Positions 31,376-39,683 of a DNA stretch of 64,000 bases are shown here, in pieces. The notes under the pieces were generated by a model. It was not told the DNA's origin. It ran no database searches and saw only the letters and a list, made by a program, of their open reading frames with translations. The stretch is taken from positions 4,402,001 through 4,466,000 of the forward strand of contig OZ252252.1 in NCBI GenBank assembly GCA_965249745.1. Reading direction: 5' to 3'. How positions within the stretch are numbered: position 1 is the stretch's first letter; the number at the start of each line of letters is the position of its first letter. Both the position numbers and the translations under genes were made by a program. The DNA is from JANYHH01 sp965249745 (GTDB taxonomy: Bacteria > Deinococcota > Deinococci > Deinococcales > JAAFIG01).

Positions 31376-32107
31376 CTAAGCTGGCTCGAGCAGCCCCCGC
31401 AAGCCTTTCACCGCGCCCGCAGCGACGCGCAGGTCGCACAGTTTGGACAACGGCGTGACCTCCGGGTTGACCTCGATCAGCATCGCGCCGCCCCCTTTCG
31501 CCAGGCGTCCCAGGCTGGCGGCCGGTTCGACCACCCCCGAGGTTCCCACCACGAGCGCGACCTGACACCTCGAGAAAGCGATCTGGGCGGCTCGCAATGC
31601 TTCCGCTGACAGTAGCTCTCCGAACCAGACGACGTTGGGACGCATTCGCCCACCGCAGGTTCCGCAGACTGGCGGTGGCTGGAACTCGTGAGCCGCCGGG
31701 AGGTCCTGCACCGCGCCGCAGGTCTCGCACCGCGCGGTGCGCAAGTTGCCGTGCAACTCCGTGACCCGCCTCGAGCCAGCTTGGAGGTGCAACCCGTCCA
31801 CATTCTGCGTCACCAGCGCGAACCCATCGCCCTTCACGGTTTCAAAGCTGGCCAGGGCGCGATGGGCTTCGTTTGGTGTGGCCGCCTGACAGGTCCGATA
31901 GCGTTCCGCGTACCAATCCCAGACGCGCTCTGGGTTCTCCCGGTACGCCTCGGGACTGGCCAGTTCGGCAGGCGAGAACCGCGCCCAGTACCCGGTCTGC
32001 GCCTCGCGGAAGGTCGGGATGCCGCTCTCGGCACTGATGCCCGCGCCGGTCAGCACCGCCACCCGAGTCGCGTCTTTCAAGCGTTGCTGGGCGATCTCGA
32101 GGTTCAT
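31376..32107 (-). CDS. cobB: Sir2-family NAD-dependent protein deacylase
   Basis: This 243-residue sirtuin has GAGISAESGIPTFR (21-34), TQNVDGLH (100-107), catalytic His119 in ELHGN and a zinc site of Cys127, Cys130, Cys148 and Cys151. Tyr66 and Arg69 match the Y-x-x-R pair of class III sirtuins, which favours negatively charged acyl groups such as succinyl-lysine. It consumes NAD and makes O-acyl-ADP-ribose, linking it functionally but not physically to the NAD operon at 8-12 kb. A TAAACT box 6 nt upstream supports the ATG at 32107. Confidence 0.95.
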   Translation of the reverse strand: MNLEIAQQRLKDATRVAVLTGAGISAESGIPTFREAQTGYWARFSPAELASPEAYRENPERVWDWYAERYRTCQAATPNEAHRALASFETVKGDGFALVTQNVDGLHLQAGSRRVTELHGNLRTARCETCGAVQDLPAAHEFQPPPVCGTCGGRMRPNVVWFGELLSAEALRAAQIAFSRCQVALVVGTSGVVEPAASLGRLAKGGGAMLIEVNPEVTPLSKLCDLRVAAGAVKGLRGLLEPA

Positions 32108-32113
32108 GGTTTG

Positions 32114-32119
32114 AGTTTA
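32114..32119 (-). promoter_or_regulatory. Leaderless -10 box (TAAACT) of cobB
   Basis: TAAACT (32119-32114) ends 6 nt before the ATG of the sirtuin gene. No Shine-Dalgarno sequence is present. Confidence 0.55.
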
Positions 32120-32164
32120 CCGACCCGGTTGGAACCGCACATCAGCCCAATGGCCACTCGAGGT

Positions 32165-32195
32165 TTGACGAATCCGAACGGCGCTCCACTACACT
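32165..32195 (+). promoter_or_regulatory. Promoter upstream of zinc-ribbon ORF
   Basis: TTGACG (32165-32170) and TACACT (32190-32195) are 19 bp apart, and TACACT ends 6 nt before ATG 32202. The geometry predicts a leaderless mRNA starting at that ATG. Confidence 0.55.
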
Positions 32196-32201
32196 CTGTG
32201 T

Positions 32202-32789
32202 ATGGTTCGGGTCATGTTGATGCAGTGAGCCTGCTTTTCGTGCCGCAAGGTCTTCAAGCACCCTGAGCCGGATGGCGCGACCCGCGTCACCTGCCCGGAT
32301 TGCGGTCAGCCGATGACCCTGATGGGCACGGCGTTCCGCGCCCCGCGCAAAACCGACCTGTCCCAGTGGCGCAAGGTGGCAGCCCTGGCGCGGCACGGTT
32401 TTCTGTTCCACCGAAACGCTGGCTCGCGCCCCGAGCGGCTGAGTGAGGTCGCCGCGTTTCTCGAGGGGCAACGCCAGCGGAGACGCAGCCCCGGTCAGGT
32501 TTTGCTGGAACGCCTCGCGTCGCAACCGCCCGTCACGCCCGCTCGGGCGCAGGGTCGGGTCAGGCGCATCAACCCGAGTGGGCGGCCCACGTTCACCCTG
32601 GCGGGTCGTCCGCTCGAGCCGTGGGACAGCGTGGCGGTCCTGGTGGACGGGCACTGGCGCAGGGGCACGTTTCGGCTGGGTGGGTATGAGCGTCAAGACC
32701 CGTGCGTAGAAATCGTGGACGGCACGGGTTCTCGCTCGGTGCGCCTGACCCCGAACACCGTCTGCCGCTGGCTCGAGCCGCCGTTGTAA
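32202..32789 (+). CDS. Zinc-ribbon protein with an in-frame TGA at codon 9
   Basis: From ATG 32202 the frame reads MVRVMLMQ, then TGA (32226-32228), then continues to 32789. After the TGA it gives ACFSCRKVFKHPEPDG and TCPDCGQPM, a classic four-cysteine zinc ribbon, followed by 150 basic residues of unknown function (TAFRAPRKTDLSQWRKVAALARHGFLFH). No usual start codon exists between the TGA and ATG 32313, which lies after the ribbon. The zinc ribbon is therefore untranslatable unless the TGA is read through, a base is miscalled or inserted (GTGAGC followed by one fewer C would restore M-S-C-F-S-C), or the gene is decaying. The coding identity of the downstream part is strong; the start is unresolved. 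Confidence 0.65.
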
Positions 32790-32996
32790 GGGTGACTTCG
32801 GTGTTCAGTCTCGAGACTCGCAGCAGACGTTGGCAAGGGGCGCATCAAAGACAAACTCGTTCTCTACGGCCATCGGCTCGAGTCGTCCCGATCGCTTTCG
32901 ATCAGGATAGCCAGGGGTCGCGCAACGGTCGAGTGAAATTCACGCATCGCACGACCCCTCCCGTCTCGAGACAAGTTCCAAATTCGCGTGTGACCG

Positions 32997-34988
32997 CTAT
33001 CGCACCTGAACCGGCACGAACCCGGTCTTGATGTTCCCCACCGCGTCCCGCGCACCAAAGATCAGGATGTACTCACCCAGAGGCGCACGGTTGCGGGTGA
33101 TCTCGAGACCGTCAATCCCATTCCTGGGAACCGTCACGAAGCGCCCGGTCGGCACGAGGGTGCTCTCGTCGGTGATCTGGTCGCGTTCCAAGTAATTGAA
33201 GCGAAGCGTGCCGTAGGGTTCCACCGGTATCGAGCGCGGCGAGCTACTCGAGTTGTCCAGCACGTTAATGACCTTGCCGCGCCTCAGGTCGGTCACGACC
33301 GTGACCGCAAAGCCGTTGACCTCGCCGGGCGGGGTGTAGCTGGCGTTGGCGTAGAAGATCGGGTCGTTCGGGCGCTGGAAGTAGCCGCTCAGCGTGTCGG
33401 TGTTGCCGTCGCTGCCGATCTCGTACCAGCGGCCGTCCCAGCCGTAGCTGTACTCGCCAGCCCCGCCGCTCTGCTGGTAGAGCTGCGCGTAGACCCGAAA
33501 CCCGTTTCGCCCGGACAGCTCGCCGAGTTCCGCGTAGATCAGCGTGGCAGTTCCCGTGACCGTGAAATTCACCGTGGCGGGTTCACGGTCGGTCGGCTCC
33601 AAGAGATTCGTGGCTTGGGTGACGCGCAGGTCAATCGGTTGAACGCTCGGTGCGATTTTGCCCAGCCACAGGTTCAGGAAGTCCTTCCAGATCACCTGAG
33701 CGCCGCTCTGCAATTTTTGGGCGTACACGTCGTAGTACACGTCTGGAATTTTGTGGCGCGGATCGTTCGGCAGGAAGACCGATAAGCCCTGGGCACCGCG
33801 CTTGCTCGGTCCGATGCTGGTCGCCACCAACACATCAGCGATGGCTCGAGTCAGGGCCTGTCCCGCCTGCGCCAGCGGTGCGCTGCGGGTGCGGTTCGCC
33901 ACGAGTTGCGCGTACTGCCCGAGGTCCACGTACAACGGGAACTCGTTCGGGTCGGAGGAATCGTAGCCGTAGTTGACGACCTCTGCCCTGGCTGAGACGA
34001 GTGAATCCCGATCACCCGATTGAATCGCGGCCCGCACGAAGTCGTTCAAAGCGTTTTTCAGCGGTTGCAAGTACTGCGTGTCATACACGGCGTGGGCGTG
34101 TTCGTTAGCATCGTCCAGATTGCGTTGGTGTTGCTGACGGTAATAGGCCGTTTCGGTTTGCCCGAACTGGCGCATCGTCATGCCGGGGTTGTTACGAAGC
34201 GCCCCGAGCGTCCCCGCGTAATCCCAGCCGTCGCCGTAATCGGATTCTGGTCCGGCGATGTACAGGCCGGTTAAGTCGGCGTACTCGAGGAGTAATTCCA
34301 GCCCACCCATCAGGCAAGTATCGAAGCCGAAGAAATCCCAACTGCGTAGGCCGCTCTGCGCCATGCCCGCGCGAATCGCGCGCCGCAAGTCCCAGGTCAG
34401 AATACCGTCACCGTTGTTGGTCTTGTCCTGCCCGAAACCGCCCAACCACTGGCCACCGTGGTCCCACAGCACCAATCCGTAATGCTGCGCCGGGAAACTT
34501 CGCACGCCCCAGTTGATGAAGGTCGCTATCGTGTTTGGGTCGTCGCTGTTCTGCTCTGGCAGGCTTTGCAGAATTTGCAGGTTCTGCCGCACGCCGTCCC
34601 AGGTGGCTGGCGTGCCCCCCGTGGCTCGTCCGACCTGGGCGTAGACCGTGCCATCAAAACCGCCCTGATTGGCGGGCAAGCCGTCCACGTACACGATCAC
34701 CCGAAAGCCGCTCGAGGAGCCGACCTGTTCCATCTCTTGAATGTCGCGCAGCGCCGAGCGCCAGAGGTTGTTGTCGCTGCTGAAATAGACCAGGATCGTC
34801 CAGCTCTGCCCGCTTTGCGCCACGGACTTGGGGTGCGGATCGGGGGTCTGTGAGCGCGTGAACCGCTCGAGCGGCGCGGCCGGATCGGGCAGGGAAGCCG
34901 AGCCTGGTAGCGCACCCGCTGCCAGACCGAGGCTCGAGGCGCAGACCAGCAGCGCCACCATCAGGTGACCGAAGCGGAAAGGCGACAC
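32997..34988 (-). CDS. Secreted clostripain-like (C11) cysteine peptidase
   Basis: The 663-residue protein begins with a signal peptide (about 1-28) and a C11 protease domain with the motif WTILVYFSSDNNL near residue 63. The catalytic dyad is His in LVLWDHGGQW and Cys in FGFDTCLMGGLE. C11 enzymes cut after Arg or Lys and are activated by self-cleavage. The C-terminal half (after about 450) is beta-rich and probably a surface or inhibitory module. GTG 34988 directly follows the stop of the upstream repeat protein, so the two genes are co-translated and the repeat protein may be its partner or substrate. Confidence 0.88.
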   Translation of the reverse strand: MSPFRFGHLMVALLVCASSLGLAAGALPGSASLPDPAAPLERFTRSQTPDPHPKSVAQSGQSWTILVYFSSDNNLWRSALRDIQEMEQVGSSSGFRVIVYVDGLPANQGGFDGTVYAQVGRATGGTPATWDGVRQNLQILQSLPEQNSDDPNTIATFINWGVRSFPAQHYGLVLWDHGGQWLGGFGQDKTNNGDGILTWDLRRAIRAGMAQSGLRSWDFFGFDTCLMGGLELLLEYADLTGLYIAGPESDYGDGWDYAGTLGALRNNPGMTMRQFGQTETAYYRQQHQRNLDDANEHAHAVYDTQYLQPLKNALNDFVRAAIQSGDRDSLVSARAEVVNYGYDSSDPNEFPLYVDLGQYAQLVANRTRSAPLAQAGQALTRAIADVLVATSIGPSKRGAQGLSVFLPNDPRHKIPDVYYDVYAQKLQSGAQVIWKDFLNLWLGKIAPSVQPIDLRVTQATNLLEPTDREPATVNFTVTGTATLIYAELGELSGRNGFRVYAQLYQQSGGAGEYSYGWDGRWYEIGSDGNTDTLSGYFQRPNDPIFYANASYTPPGEVNGFAVTVVTDLRRGKVINVLDNSSSSPRSIPVEPYGTLRFNYLERDQITDESTLVPTGRFVTVPRNGIDGLEITRNRAPLGEYILIFGARDAVGNIKTGFVPVQVR

Positions 34989-36737
34989 TCAGTTGCCCCA
35001 GCGAACGGGTTCCAGCAGGCTCAGCAGCGTCGTCCGCCCCAGGTATTTCATGGTGCAGCTCTGATTGGTCTTCTTGAGTTTCTTGTCGGCGGTCGCCTCG
35101 TACAGCCAGCCGTTGAAGGTCAAGCCGTTGATCTCGTTGCGCTCGAAGATGCACAGGTGATCCACGCTGTTATCAAACAGCTCAAGGCGCACGTCGTTGT
35201 CATCCTTGGCGTAATAGAAGCTGGCGGTCAGGCTGGAACCCGCGCCGCCGACGGGCGTGGCGGGCCCGGTCGGGTCGCCGTCGCGGTCCAGGTTCTTGAA
35301 GATCATCGTCCAGGCTCCGAGCTTCTGAATATCCACGCCCCAGCTCTGTCCGACCTCGAGCCTGACCGGCCAGACGCCTGTGTTGGGCGGCGTGCCCGGT
35401 TGTTGCGGTGTGGGGCCGATCGGTTGCGGTCCAACGGGTTGCGGCCCTATCGGCTGAGGACCGACGGGTTGGGGATTGACAGGCTGCGGTCCTACGGGCT
35501 GCGGTCCAATCGGTTGCGGACCGACCGGCTGACTCGAGGTCTGCGGTGAACCGCCACCCGTCAGCGTCGCCCGGCAGGAACCGTTCTGCTTCTGGAACGG
35601 CGACTGCGGGTTCGGGCGGCTCAGCACCTCGCCGTTTTGCAGGCTCGAGCCGCTGACCGAGGCGACTCCCTTGAAGCGGCAGGCGACGGTCGCCTGACCG
35701 TCACTGATCTCTATCGCGGCGACTTCGGTCGAGCGCTGGTAGTACAGGCTGATCGTCTGATTGCCGGTCTTACCGCTCGGCGAGCCGAAGCGGTCGTTCT
35801 CACCCAGGTTAACGGTGTAATTCCCGACCCCGCCGACCTCAATGCGCCAGCTCTGCCCGAGCACGAAGTTTGGTGGCCAACTCAGCGCACCGCTGGGCGG
35901 ATTGGGTTGCGGTTGCGGGGCGGGTTGAGGCGATGGTTGCGGTTGTGGGGCTGGTTGTGGGGCTGGTTGCGGAGCGGGTTGTGCCAACCCGATCGTCACC
36001 CGGCACTCGCCATCGGCTTGAAGCTGCGAATCTTTGTTCGCCTTGAACAACCGCCGCCCGGTGTACGCGCCCGGCGCACCCGTGGCACCGCTTCGCGTCA
36101 CAAGGCAGAGTTCACTCGAGGCATACGCGACCTGAAAAGCGAACGAACCGTCGCTCTGCGAGAAGCTGTAAAACTTCGCGGTCTTGCCGTCGGCTCCCGT
36201 CGCGTCGCCCGTCCAATCGCCGTCACCGTCCTTGCCGCTGACTCGAGCCGTCCAGAGCTGCCGAGTTTCAATTCGCAGACTCAGACCGGCGCTGAGCAGA
36301 TTGCTGGGCGGCCAGGTGTCACCGGGCGGGGTCGGCGTAGCGCCCGCCTGCGAGAACGAGCATGGTGTACCCGTGTTCTGCGCGTTAGCGCTCCCCTGCT
36401 TGCGAACAATGACACCGTTGTACACGCCATTGGCGACCTCTTGGGCGCTGCCGTTGACGCAGAACAAGGAATCGCTGTTTTTGCTCACGTAAAAGACGGG
36501 CTTGCCATCGCTGAGAAAGCCGCCCGCCGTGCGCTGATCCGGTCCAGTGCTGGTGACGCCCCTCGGATCACCGTCACTGTCCAGTTCGGTGAAGCTCGCC
36601 TTCCAAGTTCCAAACCCTTGAAAGGTTCCCGTCCACGTCTGGCCGACCGCAAACTTGGGCGGGTAGCCCTGCGCGAACGTGACGCCGATCAATCCGAAAA
36701 ACGACAGTGCCACACCCATCCATACCCTGTTCCTCAT
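34989..36737 (-). CDS. Secreted repeat protein with four related domains and Pro/Gln linkers
   Basis: The 582-residue protein has a signal peptide (about 1-22) and four copies of a domain of about 110 residues. Each opens with W-P-P/V, then G-Q-S/T-W, and often contains DxDGDP (residues about 25-130, 140-245, 290-410 and 455-575). Each has one pair of cysteines. The DxDGDP loops could bind calcium. Copies are joined by Pro/Gln-rich linkers: QPAPQP repeats (about 252-282) and a run of (V/I)GPQP pentapeptides (about 412-450). It precedes a C11 peptidase without a gap. I do not recognise the domain; surface adhesion or protease regulation is possible. Confidence 0.75.
   Translation of the reverse strand: MRNRVWMGVALSFFGLIGVTFAQGYPPKFAVGQTWTGTFQGFGTWKASFTELDSDGDPRGVTSTGPDQRTAGGFLSDGKPVFYVSKNSDSLFCVNGSAQEVANGVYNGVIVRKQGSANAQNTGTPCSFSQAGATPTPPGDTWPPSNLLSAGLSLRIETRQLWTARVSGKDGDGDWTGDATGADGKTAKFYSFSQSDGSFAFQVAYASSELCLVTRSGATGAPGAYTGRRLFKANKDSQLQADGECRVTIGLAQPAPQPAPQPAPQPQPSPQPAPQPQPNPPSGALSWPPNFVLGQSWRIEVGGVGNYTVNLGENDRFGSPSGKTGNQTISLYYQRSTEVAAIEISDGQATVACRFKGVASVSGSSLQNGEVLSRPNPQSPFQKQNGSCRATLTGGGSPQTSSQPVGPQPIGPQPVGPQPVNPQPVGPQPIGPQPVGPQPIGPTPQQPGTPPNTGVWPVRLEVGQSWGVDIQKLGAWTMIFKNLDRDGDPTGPATPVGGAGSSLTASFYYAKDDNDVRLELFDNSVDHLCIFERNEINGLTFNGWLYEATADKKLKKTNQSCTMKYLGRTTLLSLLEPVRWGN
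35407..35535. repeat. 15-bp repeats encoding (V/I)GPQP pentapeptides
   Basis: About eight degenerate 15-bp units encode alternating VGPQP and IGPQP on the minus strand, forming an extended linker. A shorter Gln-Pro-Ala-Pro repeat tract lies near 35900-35990 in the same gene. Confidence 0.85.
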
Positions 36738-37325
36738 GCCGCCCCCATTCCCTCGCAGTGTACCGCTCGAGTCGTCCCGGCCACGGTCGCAACGGACCCC
36801 GAGGCTGATGGGAACACCCTAGCCAGAACGCGTGACAGTTAGCGTGACACCAGCTCGTGACCCCTGACAGCTCGAGGGGAAACCCAGCGGTTCCAGGGTC
36901 AGGTTATGGGTTATAGGTCGTAACAGAAGCGTATAGCTCGATAGGCTCCACAGTCAGGGCGCAACCTGCGACCATCTCGAGTTCCCCTGCGGAGGAGCGC
37001 CCAAGCCCAGAAGGTGCTGCTGTCAGGGCAAGCACGGGGTCAGCCAAGGCTAGGTCTCGAACATGTCCCGCCCGACCCCTGGTCTCGAGCAGTGCCGATG
37101 GCACACATGGGCGTGACACCGATTGCACGCCTAGGCTTGACACCAACGGCGCACGTCGAACTCCTGTTCGCAAATGCGAAACGGCGTGACCTCGAGACCC
37201 TACCTCGCAGGGAGCAGCATGAAAGGCTCGAGATAAGCCTCTGATGGTCGCGCGAGATCAATTGCCATAGCCTGTTTACCGTACCCTCACGATACCCTCA
37301 CGATACCCTGTTCACCGTGTCCTGT
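36738..37325. other. 588-bp intergenic region without a supported gene
   Basis: Several short frames exist, but none has a ribosome site, leaderless box or recognisable product. It holds several CTCGAG sites, a promoter region for the repeat protein near 36740-36800, and an 11-bp tandem repeat at its right end. The codon content gives no sign of a decayed gene that I can identify. Confidence 0.5.
37282..37314. repeat. 11-bp tandem repeat (taccctcacga)
   Basis: Two perfect and one partial 11-bp units lie just downstream of the class V aminotransferase gene stop. Function unknown. Confidence 0.8.
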
Positions 37326-38951
37326 TCAGTGTCGAAAGAACACGAGTTCTTGCGGTACGGCTTTCGGGATGTCTCGCTCCGTGGCCCCCTGGAGGCTCAG
37401 GGCGAGTTCGTGCGCAGCACGCAGATATTCCCGGTGCGGCACAGGCTCGAGATCGGCGGCGACTGGTTCCGGCAGCGGGTCGAACAGTGAGACCACCCGA
37501 CTCCTATCCGCCCGATGCTTCCAGGCTCCGCTGTGCCAGTCAAAGTCGTATAGCGGCACGAAGCGCTCGCCGTAAGTTGCCACGAACTCCAGCGCGGATA
37601 GCAGAAACTCGAACTCCTCGGGGTCAATGAAGTAATTGAAGTTCAGCCGCGTCCAGCCGAGCTTCACGCCCTCGTAGCCTTCGTTGACAAGCCGACGGTA
37701 GGCGCTCGAGGTGTCGTCGTCAATTTCCAGCAGGCGATGCCCGTACGGTCCGGCGCAGGCGCAACCGCCCCTGGCTTGAATCCCGAACAGGTCATTCAGC
37801 AGCTTCACCACGAAGCGCGGGTGTAGGTGGCTGTCACCGCTTCGCACCAGGAACGACAGCACCGCCAGACGCGGCACATCAGTATTCCCCAGAATCTCGA
37901 GGTTCGGATGCTGCCCCAAGCGCTCCAAGGCGGCCCGAATCATGCCGCGCTCCGAGCGCTCTATATTTTCCGTGCCAATTTGCGCCTTGACCCAGAACGC
38001 CAGGGCTGCCCGCATCTTTTGCAGAATCGCGGGTGTCCCCGCGTCCTCCCGGGCCTCGATGTCCGGCGTGAAATCGTGTCCGTGCGACGAGACATATGTG
38101 ACCGTGCCGCCGCCCGCCGTGCTCGGAGCTTGGAGCTTGTACAGTGCGGGGTTGAAGACCAGCACACCGGGGCTGCCGACCCCGCCGACGAACTTGTGCG
38201 GACTGATAAACACCGCGTCGTAGCCGTCGGGTTTGCCGGGCCGCAGGTCAATCTTCACGTACGGGGCGCTGGCGGCAAAATCAAAAAAGGCGTACGCGCC
38301 GTGCGCGTGCAGCATCCGGGCGATGCTGCGCGTGTCGCTGAGAATCCCGGTCACGTTGCTGGCGGCGGAAAACGACCCGATCTTCGGGCGACCCGCGTAG
38401 CGAGGGTCTTTCAGGCCTGTTAACAGCGCGTCCAAGTCAATCAGACCCTTCGGGCACAGGTCAATTTCCACGACCTCAGCCAGACTCTCGCGCCAGCTCA
38501 CCTCGTTGGAATGATGCTCGTAGGGTCCGACGAACACGACCGGGCGTTCCTCGGGGCGCACGACCTCGAGCAATCTGGTGCGCAACGTACCGGGCACAGC
38601 CAGGCCAAGAATTTCCTGAATCCGTTTGATGGCAGCCGTGCTGCCACTGCCGCAGAAGACGATCTTAAAGTCCGGCGCACCGAGCTGCGCCTTGATGTAC
38701 TCGCCCGCCTCGTGGGCCAGGCTGGTGGTCGTGGCTCCACTGCGGCTGTCCTCGGTGTGGGTATTGGCGTACAGCGGCAGGACACGCTCCTGCAAGACGC
38801 GTTCCACGTGTTTCAACCCGCGACCCGAGGCGACGTAATCGGCGTAGGTCAGGCGGCGGGTTCCAAACGGCGTCTCGAAACTGGCCGCCCCACCGATCAG
38901 GTTTTCACGAATCCAGGCCGGTGTGACGCACCCCGCAGGTTCGAGTGACAT
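37326..38951 (-). CDS. Class V aminotransferase-fold (SufS/cysteine desulfurase-like) protein
   Basis: The 541-residue PLP enzyme has the class V signature: FCGSGSTAAIKRIQEIL, FDFAASAPYVKIDL, and the PLP lysine in ISPHKFVGGVGSPGVLVF. QARGGCACAGPYG contains a conserved cysteine in the position of the desulfurase active site, so a sulfurtransferase role is possible. At 541 residues it is about 130 longer than SufS, with a C-terminal extension after about 440 (FDWHSGAWKHRADRSRVV). It may be a selenocysteine lyase or isopenicillin epimerase relative. TACACT 5 nt before ATG 38951 indicates a leaderless mRNA. Confidence 0.87.
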   Translation of the reverse strand: MSLEPAGCVTPAWIRENLIGGAASFETPFGTRRLTYADYVASGRGLKHVERVLQERVLPLYANTHTEDSRSGATTTSLAHEAGEYIKAQLGAPDFKIVFCGSGSTAAIKRIQEILGLAVPGTLRTRLLEVVRPEERPVVFVGPYEHHSNEVSWRESLAEVVEIDLCPKGLIDLDALLTGLKDPRYAGRPKIGSFSAASNVTGILSDTRSIARMLHAHGAYAFFDFAASAPYVKIDLRPGKPDGYDAVFISPHKFVGGVGSPGVLVFNPALYKLQAPSTAGGGTVTYVSSHGHDFTPDIEAREDAGTPAILQKMRAALAFWVKAQIGTENIERSERGMIRAALERLGQHPNLEILGNTDVPRLAVLSFLVRSGDSHLHPRFVVKLLNDLFGIQARGGCACAGPYGHRLLEIDDDTSSAYRRLVNEGYEGVKLGWTRLNFNYFIDPEEFEFLLSALEFVATYGERFVPLYDFDWHSGAWKHRADRSRVVSLFDPLPEPVAADLEPVPHREYLRAAHELALSLQGATERDIPKAVPQELVFFRH

Positions 38952-38956
38952 GCCCT

Positions 38957-38962
38957 AGTGTA
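38957..38962 (-). promoter_or_regulatory. Leaderless -10 box (TACACT) of class V aminotransferase
   Basis: TACACT on the minus strand (38962-38957) ends 5 nt before the ATG at 38951. Confidence 0.55.
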
Positions 38963-39178
38963 GTCCAAAATACTAGGGGAGTGTGGGACTTCTGAACTGC
39001 ACCCAAACCCGTGGCCGCCAGTTCAGCTCGGGTCAGATTGGTGGGCCAGGTTAATTTTCACGTCACAGACGACCCTCTCGAGACACGGTTACAGTATCGC
39101 CGCAAGGAATACGAAACCGAGGACAACCGACGGAACCCTGCCCCCACCCGAGTCGTAGAATACCTTTGGAGGCAAACC

Positions 39179-39622
39179 ATGAGTGACGAACTGAAGACCG
39201 AGGCAGCCGCGGCCGCCAACCAAGCCAGCAACACCGCCGAGACCGCCAAAGAGGGCGCTGCCAAGGTCATGGATCAGGCCGGGGACATGGCCAACAAAGC
39301 CAAAGACGCCGCCGGTGACGCGCTCCACAAGGCGGGCGAGGTGGCCGGGCAGGTCGGCGACAAGGTGGCCGATGTCGCCGGTGACGCCTTTGAAAAGGGC
39401 AAGGAGTTCGCGGCCGACGCGGGCGAGAAGATCAAAGAGTTCGTCGGCGATGCCCCGGAGAAAGCTAAGGAATTCGCGGCCGATGCCGTGGAAACCGTCA
39501 AGGATGTGGCCGGAGATGTCGCCAAGAACGTCTCGGAAGCTTTTGAGGGCGCGAAGAACCTGATCGGCGGTTTGATCGGCGGTAAAAAAGAAGAGGAAAA
39601 AGAGGGCGAGAAGCAAAGCTAG
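39179..39622 (+). CDS. LEA-like (late embryogenesis abundant) repeat protein
   Basis: The 147-residue protein is highly hydrophilic, rich in Ala, Lys, Glu and Asp, with no cysteine, proline only once and no tryptophan. It is built of 11-residue-like repeats such as AGDALHKAGEVAGQVGDKVADVAGDAFEKGKEFAADA, given here as separate pieces: KAGEVAGQ, DKVADVAGDAFEKGKEF, EKAKEFAADAVETVKDVAGD. Group 3 LEA proteins are disordered in water and become helical on drying; homologues in Deinococcus protect against desiccation. TTTGGAGG precedes the ATG at 39179, and a TAGAAT box is 17 nt upstream. Confidence 0.85.
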   Translation: MSDELKTEAAAAANQASNTAETAKEGAAKVMDQAGDMANKAKDAAGDALHKAGEVAGQVGDKVADVAGDAFEKGKEFAADAGEKIKEFVGDAPEKAKEFAADAVETVKDVAGDVAKNVSEAFEGAKNLIGGLIGGKKEEEKEGEKQS

Positions 39623-39683
39623 ATCATCAGCGTGAATCTCGAAAGAGCGGTGGGCGGGGTTCAAACCCTGCCCGCTCGCTCGT

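Noticed and set aside
32226..32228. Selenocysteine codon
   Set aside because: No SECIS-like hairpin was seen right after the TGA and no selenoprotein genes are nearby; a mutation or base error is simpler.
35407..35535. CRISPR-like regular repeats
   Set aside because: The units are 15 bp, in frame and encode GPQP pentapeptides; there are no spacers or cas genes.
37014..37244. 76-residue frame in the 588-bp spacer
   Set aside because: No translation signal; composition looks like noncoding GC-rich DNA.
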